DNA from: an uncultured Demequina sp.
Lineage (GTDB): Bacteria; Actinomycetota; Actinomycetes; Actinomycetales; Demequinaceae
Length of the DNA stretch: 8,723 nucleotides
Direction of reading: 5' to 3'
NCBI GenBank assembly: GCA_937925595.1
Contig: CALALQ010000012.1
Coordinates: 1-8,723 of the forward strand
Shown: positions 1 to 3,897 of the stretch, in pieces
Layout: every line of letters begins with the position of its first letter
How positions within the stretch are numbered: the first letter of the stretch is position 1
The notes under the pieces: model-generated
What the model was told of the DNA's origin: nothing
The model's database searches: none
Seen by the model: the letters and a program-made list of their open reading frames with translations, nothing else
Made by a program: the position numbers and the translations under genes

Positions 1-1304
1 CCCTTGGCGATGTGGGCCGTCGAGATGCACTGGTCGGCCTGCTGGAGCGGGACTGTCGCCTCCATCGCGCGGACGACAGCGGGAGCACCGTAGGTGTCCA
101 CGACGCGGACGAGCGCGGCGATCTCGGTGTCGGCCTGGTCGTCCTCGACGAACGCGACGACGTCGGCCCACGAGTCGAAGTCTTCAAGGTCGCGGTGCTT
201 GGTCTTCCCGTCCTTCTGCAGTTCGAGGGCGGCGCGGGCGAGGTTGACGAGCTCGGTCGCCTTCCGCTCCCCCGCGACACCGACGGCAAGGCCGCGGTTC
301 TGGGACTCGATGATCTCCTGCATGGCGCCGCCGTTGGTGCGGGTGAGGACCGCCTCGGGGGTCCGTTCGCTCTTCCAGACGCTGGACGCCTTCCCGGGCA
401 GGCCCTTGAGGCGGATTTCGGCGTCGAGGAGGTTCAGCCAGAAGTTCGCTTCCTCAGCGATCGCGTCACCGAACCGGAAGCTCTGCGTGAGCGGGACGCG
501 CGTCCCGCCGAAGTCGTCGAGCGCTGAGCTCGCGCCCCGCCATCCGTAGATTGCCTGATTGGGGTCACCTACGGCCACCATCTGCGGGCCTTCCTGCATG
601 AGCAGCAGGCCACGGGTGAGGGGTTCGAGGTCCTGGGCTTCGTCGACGAGGATGAAGTCGTACGGCAGCTGAGGCATGTCGAGTGCCCACCGCTTCATAT
701 AGGTGGAGTGGGTCGCTTCGATGAGGCCGTTCGGGTTCATCCAGTCGTTCCACCACGCCTTCGCGTAGCGGACGATGGCGGCGCGCAGCGCGTCCTTGTC
801 GCGCTTGGGGCCGAGGATGGTGGGCGGCAGGTCCACCATGTCGATCTCGATCTCGGGGCGGAAGCTGCGGCAGAACGTCTCGAGGGTCTGCTGGGTGATG
901 CGGAGCACCTTCTGCCAGGACACGAACGAGGTGCCCATCGGGAACTTCGTCTCCATGCCGAGGGCACGCTTCTTCTCGAACGGCATGAGCCGCTTCATGT
1001 TCATCCGCTGGCGGAACTGGTCACCGTACGCGCGGTAAGCGAGCTGGTTGACGGTCAGCGGTTCGACGCTGGTGCCAGCGAACCGGCGGACAGCGTCGTC
1101 GCGGACAGAGCGGTTGAACGCGAGATACAGGCCCCGCTTGCCGCGTGCTTCGTCGGCGATGAACCGGAGCGTTGACGTCTTACCACTGCCTGCGCCGGCG
1201 ATGATGGTGGCGTGGTCGCCGGTGCGGAACGCGTCGATCGCGGCCTGCTGCTCGTCGGTGGGAGCGTAGGTGGGTGCGATGGTGGCGGTGGGTGCGATGG
1301 TCAT
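1..1304 (-). CDS. UvrD/Rep-like superfamily 1 DNA helicase, 5' part only
   Basis: This frame is open from the ATG at 1304 to the left edge, giving the first 434 residues of an ATP-dependent SF1A helicase. In order I see a Q-motif (PTDEQQAAIDAF, 15-26), Walker A AGAGSGKT (36-43, Lys42), a motif Ia-like segment LYLAFNRS (59-66), Walker B/motif II LVDEAQDLEP with DEAQD at 221-225, motif III GDPNQAIYGWRG (about 246-257), a motif IV-like LTQSFRFG, and STAHIAK (428-434), which is the beginning of motif V. The C-terminal RecA-like part, including motif VI, lies outside the window. UvrD-family enzymes move 3'-5' on single-stranded DNA; the repair, replication or recombination role is not decided here. 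The start is fixed by the nearby Q-motif and no upstream in-frame alternative. Its ribosome binding site is weak (AAGCAGAGAAC). An 18-base imperfect tandem repeat encodes the N-terminal TIAPTA/TIAPTY. It is the last gene of the block, 70 bases after the third paralog. Confidence 0.92.
   Translation of the reverse strand, partial: MTIAPTATIAPTYAPTDEQQAAIDAFRTGDHATIIAGAGSGKTSTLRFIADEARGKRGLYLAFNRSVRDDAVRRFAGTSVEPLTVNQLAYRAYGDQFRQRMNMKRLMPFEKKRALGMETKFPMGTSFVSWQKVLRITQQTLETFCRSFRPEIEIDMVDLPPTILGPKRDKDALRAAIVRYAKAWWNDWMNPNGLIEATHSTYMKRWALDMPQLPYDFILVDEAQDLEPLTRGLLLMQEGPQMVAVGDPNQAIYGWRGASSALDDFGGTRVPLTQSFRFGDAIAEEANFWLNLLDAEIRLKGLPGKASSVWKSERTPEAVLTRTNGGAMQEIIESQNRGLAVGVAGERKATELVNLARAALELQKDGKTKHRDLEDFDSWADVVAFVEDDQADTEIAALVRVVDTYGAPAVVRAMEATVPLQQADQCISTAHIAK
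1269..1301 (-). repeat. 15-bp tandem direct repeat in the helicase N-terminus
   Basis: On the coding strand ACCATCGCACCCACC occurs twice, at 1301-1287 and 1283-1269, separated by 3 bases (18-base period, six codons). It encodes TIAPT-A-TIAPT directly after the initiator Met and before the Q-motif. It keeps frame, so it lengthens a probably flexible N-terminal tail without touching the ATPase fold. Confidence 0.85.
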
Positions 1305-1336
1305 GTTCTCTGCTTCGGTTCCGTATGAAAAGTGAT

Positions 1337-1366
1337 GCGGCCCCCGTGCGTGGGGCTGGGGGCCGC
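1337..1366 (-). terminator. Strong GC hairpin before the SF1 helicase, possible terminator or attenuator
   Basis: A perfect 9-bp stem (GCGGCCCCC, 1337-1345, with GGGGGCCGC, 1358-1366) encloses a 12-base loop. On the coding strand it is followed after five bases (ATCAC) by TTTT. That is a short and displaced T run, so a classical intrinsic terminator is only moderately supported. It sits between the stop of the third paralog (1375) and the helicase ATG (1304), 32 bases from that ATG. It could reduce read-through into the helicase, or protect the upstream mRNA 3' end. Confidence 0.5.
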
Positions 1367-1374
1367 TGGGTCCC

Positions 1375-1869
1375 CTATGCGCGCAGCGCTTCGAGCGTCG
1401 CGTCGTAGACGGACTGGTAGAGCGGGTCGTCGAGGGGCCGCTTGGCGGCGGTGACGGCGGCGGTCGCGGCGATGGTCGCGATGGTCTCCTCGTTCGGGAC
1501 GAGGGGGTGGACGATCTGTGCGACATCGGAGGTGCCGACGACCTGCTCGATGCGGTAGCGGGTCTCGTTCTGGTACTGCGTGATGTGTCTGGCACGCCAC
1601 ACGTCGTCGGTGCGGTGACCCAGCGAGTACGTCAGCGCGTTGAGGTCCGCCTCGGCCCTTTCCTTCTCTGGCCCTTCGAGCACCCGCCATCTGCCGGACG
1701 TGTAGATGGCGTAGTAGTTGTCGCTGACCGCGTCGGCGAGGCGCCGTCCGGGCAGGTCGAGGTTCTCCGGCGGCGTGTAGCTTGTCGGCCGCCTGTCCAC
1801 GATGAGCCACTGCTCGTCGCCGGTGGACGGGAGGGTGAACGTGTCCCCGAACGTCAGCGGGGCGCTCAC
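1375..1869 (-). CDS. Unknown protein, third member of a tandem paralog family
   Basis: This 164-residue protein starts at a GTG that overlaps the TGA of the preceding gene (GTGA), with GAGGTGA as a plausible ribosome binding site; much longer upstream starts in this frame would overlap the neighbour and lose the family N-terminus. I do not recognise the family. Residues 5-21 (LTFGDTFTLPSTGDEQW) match the two preceding genes, followed by an aligned IYTSGRW segment (55-61). The C-terminal half matches the second paralog: an Arg-rich middle, an Ala/Thr-rich helix-like stretch (about 130-142) and DDPLYQSVYDATLEALRA at the very end against NPDLYQAIYQLAIAEVTA. There is no signal peptide, membrane segment or catalytic motif visible. 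The 4-base overlap suggests translational coupling and perhaps a need for matched amounts of the second and third proteins. Confidence 0.85.
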   Translation of the reverse strand: MSAPLTFGDTFTLPSTGDEQWLIVDRRPTSYTPPENLDLPGRRLADAVSDNYYAIYTSGRWRVLEGPEKERAEADLNALTYSLGHRTDDVWRARHITQYQNETRYRIEQVVGTSDVAQIVHPLVPNEETIATIAATAAVTAAKRPLDDPLYQSVYDATLEALRA

Positions 1870-2369
1870 GCGGTCACCTCGGCGATCGCGAGCTGGTAGA
1901 TGGCCTGGTACAGGTCGGGGTTGCCTTCCGGGGTCTGCCCGATGGCGGTGAGTGCCGCGACGGCGGCGACGTGCGCGCGAAGCGGCGCCGGGTCGATGTC
2001 GGTGCCGTCCGTCCACGCGGTCACCATCTCCGTGATGCCGGTGACCTCGTTGCGGGTCTCGCGGACGAGCATCCGGGTGTACTCGCGGGTGTAGTCCTCG
2101 GCGGTCTTGGCAGGCAGGTGGAAGTCAAGGGCGGACAGCTCGGCGACGATACGGCCGCCGTCCTTCTCACCGATTGCGCGCCAGCCGGTCGCGGGCGTGT
2201 AGAGCGCGCCCTGGCCGGTGGTCTCGCACTTCGCGTACGCCGTCGCGTCTGTCTGGTGCTGGCCGGCGAGGTGGGCGAAGATGGGGCGGGTGTCGCGGGT
2301 CTTCCACTCGGCGTCGCCGGTGAGAGGCAGCGTGAACGTGGAGCCGAAGGTGAGCGTCTGGGTCGTCAT
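1866..2369 (-). CDS. Unknown protein, second and longest member of a tandem paralog family
   Basis: This protein is 167 residues from the ATG at 2369. The N-terminus MTTQTLTFGSTFTLPLTGDAEW aligns directly with both neighbours; YTPATGW (57-63) and LSALDFHLPAKT (78-89) match YSPTRGW and LSVFDVRLPHAL in the preceding gene. A C-terminal half of about 80 residues is shared only with the following gene. Function is unknown; it looks soluble and cytoplasmic. The start is uncertain: I see no ribosome binding site (CTTCAT precedes ATG), and a GTG at 2408 would add 13 residues, also without one. I chose 2369 because it reproduces the paralogs' N-termini. A CTGCGCAT motif lies 9 bases upstream of the ATG. 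The stop overlaps the GTG of the next gene. Confidence 0.83.
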   Translation of the reverse strand: MTTQTLTFGSTFTLPLTGDAEWKTRDTRPIFAHLAGQHQTDATAYAKCETTGQGALYTPATGWRAIGEKDGGRIVAELSALDFHLPAKTAEDYTREYTRMLVRETRNEVTGITEMVTAWTDGTDIDPAPLRAHVAAVAALTAIGQTPEGNPDLYQAIYQLAIAEVTA

Positions 2370-2378
2370 ATGAAGTAC

Positions 2379-2387
2379 ATGCGCAGT
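2379..2387 (-). promoter_or_regulatory. Intergenic CTGCGCAT motif, copy upstream of the second paralog
   Basis: The coding strand reads ACTGCGCATGTA here, ending with TTCAT directly before the ATG at 2369. It shares 12 bases exactly with the copy near 3500. There is no GGAGG at this site, so the motif is conserved without a ribosome binding site. Role unknown: operator, RNA-binding site and start-associated element are all possible. Confidence 0.55.
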
Positions 2388-2398
2388 CGCGCCCGTTT

Positions 2399-2442
2399 TC
2401 CGGGTCACGCGGCGAGACCCGGCCTCCGGGTCACGCGGCGAG
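2399..2442 (-). repeat. 18-bp direct repeat spanning a stop codon
   Basis: Two exact copies of an 18-base sequence lie at 2399-2416 and 2425-2442, a 26-base period. On the coding strand each reads CTCGCCGCGTGACCCGGA. The first copy transcribed is the real C-terminal LAA plus TGA of the half-length paralog; the second is a post-stop echo. The segment between them forms ACCCGG-AGG-CCGGGT (2431-2417), a 6-bp stem beginning at the stop codon; the second copy can form a weaker CCCG/CGGG stem (2404-2392). This looks like a small tandem duplication. Confidence 0.8.
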
Positions 2443-2703
2443 TGCGTGCGGGAGGCGGACGTCGAACACGCTCAGTTGCGTGAAGATGACGCGGCGGGTC
2501 TGGATGCGGGCTGGGACGAACCATCCGCGGGTCGGCGAGTACCAGGCGGTGAGGTTCAGCTTCTCGCACCTGGCGCGGACGGTGTAGTCGCGGGAGGACG
2601 TGTGCGCCCGCCCGTCTCCGAGCGTCCAGGCGGCGCCCCCGCTGGCAGGGAGGGTGAACGTGTCACCGAGAGTGAGGGTCCGCTTCAACATCGTCGTCGT
2701 CAT
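2431..2703 (-). CDS. Unknown protein, first and half-length member of a tandem paralog family
   Basis: This 90-residue protein starts at the ATG at 2703, four bases after a GGAGG. A longer upstream frame to 2835 would overrun the preceding gene and has no family similarity. Residues 9-26 (LTLGDTFTLPASGGAAW) match the family N-terminus; WYSPTRGW (54-61) and LSVFDVRLP (78-86) match the second paralog. It stops there, so the roughly 80-residue C-terminal domain of the other two is missing. At DNA level GGGAGGGTGAACGTGTC (plus strand) is identical with the third paralog, pointing to fairly recent duplication. I do not recognise the function. The good ribosome binding site argues that it is expressed rather than a decayed remnant; it may be a single-domain version of the family. 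Confidence 0.85.
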   Translation of the reverse strand: MTTTMLKRTLTLGDTFTLPASGGAAWTLGDGRAHTSSRDYTVRARCEKLNLTAWYSPTRGWFVPARIQTRRVIFTQLSVFDVRLPHALAA

Positions 2704-2712
2704 GAGTCCTCC

Positions 2713-2721
2713 ATGCGCAGC
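2713..2721 (-). promoter_or_regulatory. Intergenic CTGCGCAT motif fused to a ribosome binding site
   Basis: The coding strand reads GCTGCGCATGGAGGACTC directly before the ATG at 2703, so the motif runs into the GGAGG ribosome binding site. This is the most compact copy, with an initial G instead of A. A small CGAC/GTCG stem with a TTCTC loop lies just upstream. The tight link to the start codon is the best argument that the motif is start-associated. Confidence 0.6.
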
Positions 2722-2738
2722 GGCGACGAGAAGTCGGG

Positions 2739-2981
2739 TCAGTCCCACATGAGATCGGCGACAGCGCCCGGGTTCGTACTGGCGAGCGCGGCGAGCTCGG
2801 AGGAGGTGAGACCCTTCTTCATCGCCCCTTCCCACACCAGTTGCGGGGAGACAGCCCCGACGAGCAGCTGGATGTCCGATTCGCAGAACATCGCCATCAG
2901 GTCGGCGTCCTCAGCCTTCGACGCGCCGACCTTCCGACCGCGGCGGAGGGCTGCCTGGTAGTCGATGGTGGCTATGGTCAC
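2739..2981 (-). CDS. Small protein of unknown function
   Basis: This is an 80-residue protein from a GTG at 2981 that overlaps the TGA of the preceding gene (GTGA). No clear ribosome binding site is visible, so initiation probably depends on coupling to that gene. The N-terminal part is basic (ALRRGRKVGASK, 11-22), followed by an acidic stretch and a helix-rich C-terminus with SELAALASTNPGAVADLMWD. The pattern of LAxLAxxNP is weakly reminiscent of helical repeat proteins but is too short to assign. There is one Cys (33) and no membrane segment. Function is not inferable from sequence; the overlap suggests that it is made together with the 156-residue protein. Confidence 0.75.
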   Translation of the reverse strand: MTIATIDYQAALRRGRKVGASKAEDADLMAMFCESDIQLLVGAVSPQLVWEGAMKKGLTSSELAALASTNPGAVADLMWD

Positions 2982-3448
2982 TTTCGGGGAATGTCGTTGC
3001 CGTAGCCGTCGATGTGGACGATGCCGTGGTGGCGGTGCCCGTAACTCATGCCACGACCCTTCGTCTTCGCGTCAATGTCGGCGAGGAACGCGGTGAGGTC
3101 GGTGAGGTTCGTGAACGTCACCTCGTCGGCGATGCGCCAATACTGGGTGGGCCGGTTGTACCAGTCCTGGACGATGGGGCCGTGGTCTTTTGTGCACCGG
3201 GCGATGACGGCCGCGAGCGGCTGGACGCCGCAGTCCTTGGCGACGGCGTAGACGGTCTCCCCGAAGTATCCGCGGCCCTCGGTGTCATCGAAGCTGTGGA
3301 GGACGCGGAAGTACACCACGTCGAGGCCTTTGCGCTTCTCCTTGCGGTACGCCTCGGCCTCCTCGAAGGTGAGGAACTCGCGCCCGTCGTACTGGAAGAC
3401 GGGGACGGTCTTGGTCGTCTCGACGATCGAGTCGCAGTCGGCTGCCAT
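2978..3448 (-). CDS. Protein of unknown function with a His-rich C-terminal segment
   Basis: This is a 156-residue soluble-looking protein from the ATG at 3448. Its N-terminal third has VPVFQYDGREFLTFEEAEAY (15-34), a strand-then-helix pattern often seen in small phage proteins, followed by a charged KEKRKG turn and a central segment rich in aromatics (VVYFRVLHSF). Near the C-terminus HRHHGIVH (138-145) clusters four His and could bind metal, but no known metalloenzyme motif is complete. I do not recognise the family. Its start follows an unusual leader: AGGAGG lies 31 bases upstream with a 7-bp hairpin in between, and GGAG inside that hairpin's 3' arm lies 7 bases from the ATG. Its stop overlaps the GTG of the next gene. 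Confidence 0.82.
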   Translation of the reverse strand: MAADCDSIVETTKTVPVFQYDGREFLTFEEAEAYRKEKRKGLDVVYFRVLHSFDDTEGRGYFGETVYAVAKDCGVQPLAAVIARCTKDHGPIVQDWYNRPTQYWRIADEVTFTNLTDLTAFLADIDAKTKGRGMSYGHRHHGIVHIDGYGNDIPRK

Positions 3449-3452
3449 GGGT

Positions 3453-3472
3453 GCTCTCCAATCAGGGAGAGC
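3453..3472 (-). promoter_or_regulatory. Hairpin between ribosome binding site and start codon of the 156-residue protein
   Basis: The coding strand carries GCTCTCC-CTGATT-GGAGAGC, a perfect 7-bp stem with a 6-base loop, ending 4 bases before the ATG at 3448. Upstream lies AGGAGG (3485-3480). Folding would shorten the distance from AGGAGG to the ATG from 31 to about 11 unpaired bases. Alternatively the GGAG in the 3' arm is the ribosome binding site and folding hides it. The two readings predict opposite effects. Confidence 0.55.
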
Positions 3473-3486
3473 GCTCTGCCCTCCTC

Positions 3487-3515
3487 ACCGGCTACATGCG
3501 CAGTGGGAGGCCGGT
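3487..3515 (-). promoter_or_regulatory. CTGCGCAT motif inside an inverted repeat, upstream of the 156-residue protein
   Basis: The motif occupies 3496-3504 and reads ACTGCGCATGTA on the coding strand. It is enclosed by a 6-bp inverted repeat (ACCGGC at 3515-3510 and GCCGGT at 3492-3487). The 3' arm runs directly into GAGGAGGG. The loop also contains CCTCCC, which could pair with that GGAGG. The motif-in-a-loop layout repeats what is seen at 3858-3892 with different stem bases. Confidence 0.55.
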
Positions 3516-3522
3516 TCGTAGG

Positions 3523-3837
3523 TCAGCGCCTGTCGTGGACGATGTCGGCGCAGCCGAGGGGGAACTTGACGTAGTAGTCGGTGTGGCCTGACGCGCTCGT
3601 CTCGACACGGACGATGGCCTCCTCCGTCACGGGCGGCTTGCCGTACCGGGCGCGGATGCGGTTGACAGCGTCGTGCATGGTCCGACGCTCGAACGTCACC
3701 CACTCAGGCTCGCGCAGCTCCGGGTCGATGCCGGGGCGGGCGGCGCGCTCTTTCGCGGCCCTCGCGAACACGTCTCTCAGCTCGTCGAAGTCGCGCTTCC
3801 AAAGCGCGTGCTGTGCGCCGTCCATCACGTCTCTCAT
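3523..3837 (-). CDS. Small protein of unknown function
   Basis: This is a 104-residue protein, ATG at 3837, ending 74 bases before the next start. The N-terminal 35 residues are strongly charged and helix-like (KRDFDELRDVFARAAKERAARPG); the middle is basic (ERRTMHDAVNRIRARYGKPP, 50-69) and the C-terminus is more strand-like (EEAIVRVETSASGHTDYYVKF). No catalytic motif, signal peptide or membrane segment is visible, and I do not recognise it. A Met at residue 5 is an alternative start. The strong GGAGGAGG lies 25 bases upstream, but a 7-bp hairpin fills most of that distance, so a folded leader would place it about six bases from the ATG. It directly follows the methyltransferase-helicase gene. 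Confidence 0.8.
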   Translation of the reverse strand: MRDVMDGAQHALWKRDFDELRDVFARAAKERAARPGIDPELREPEWVTFERRTMHDAVNRIRARYGKPPVTEEAIVRVETSASGHTDYYVKFPLGCADIVHDRR

Positions 3838-3840
3838 TCT

Positions 3841-3859
3841 GCCGGGCGCGGTGCCCGGC
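3841..3859 (-). promoter_or_regulatory. Hairpin between ribosome binding site and start codon of the 104-residue protein
   Basis: The coding strand has GCCGGGC-ACCGC-GCCCGGC, a perfect 7-bp GC stem with a 5-base loop, ending three bases before the ATG at 3837. It shares two bases (3858-3859) with the larger inverted repeat upstream, so the two structures compete slightly. Folded, it leaves GGAGGAGG about six unpaired bases from the ATG, an efficient spacing. Hairpins of this kind that shorten the spacing are known from phage T4 genes such as 25 and 38. Confidence 0.6.
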
Positions 3860-3892
3860 TCACCTCCTCCATGCGCAGTGGAGGAGGTGAGC
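3858..3892 (-). promoter_or_regulatory. Perfect 13-bp inverted repeat with CTGCGCAT loop, sequestering a ribosome binding site
   Basis: On the coding strand GCTCACCTCCTCC (3892-3880) is followed by the 9-base loop ACTGCGCAT (3879-3871) and GGAGGAGGTGAGC (3870-3858). The 3' arm holds the only strong ribosome binding site for the 104-residue protein. The 5' arm shares TCACCTCCT with the 3' end of bacterial 16S rRNA, so it is in effect an anti-Shine-Dalgarno mimic in cis. There is no T run, so this is not a typical terminator. As DNA it is also a plausible operator. Confidence 0.65.
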
Positions 3893-3897
3893 GCAGG

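Noticed and set aside
12..1269. Several plus-strand open frames and short minus frames (565-756, 737-967) at the left end
   Set aside because: All overlap the SF1 helicase reading frame, which has the Q-motif, Walker A, DEAQD and motif III in order. Their products are low-complexity Arg/Ser/Ala-rich.
1301..1810. A 169-residue minus frame over the third paralog
   Set aside because: It is Arg/Pro/His-rich and overlaps the third paralog in another frame. The paralog is supported by similarity to two neighbours and a GTGA overlap.
2704..2835. N-terminal extension of the first paralog to 2835
   Set aside because: It would overlap the 80-residue gene, has no family similarity, and the ATG at 2703 has GGAGG directly upstream.
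3858..3892. The large inverted repeat as an intrinsic terminator of the methyltransferase-helicase gene
   Set aside because: There is no T run after the stem on either strand; the next bases begin a second GC hairpin. A terminator role cannot be excluded but lacks the usual signal.
2379..3892. The four motif copies as a CRISPR array or phage attachment sites
   Set aside because: The repeated part is only about 10-12 bases, spacings are set by whole genes, and no cas or integrase gene is present.
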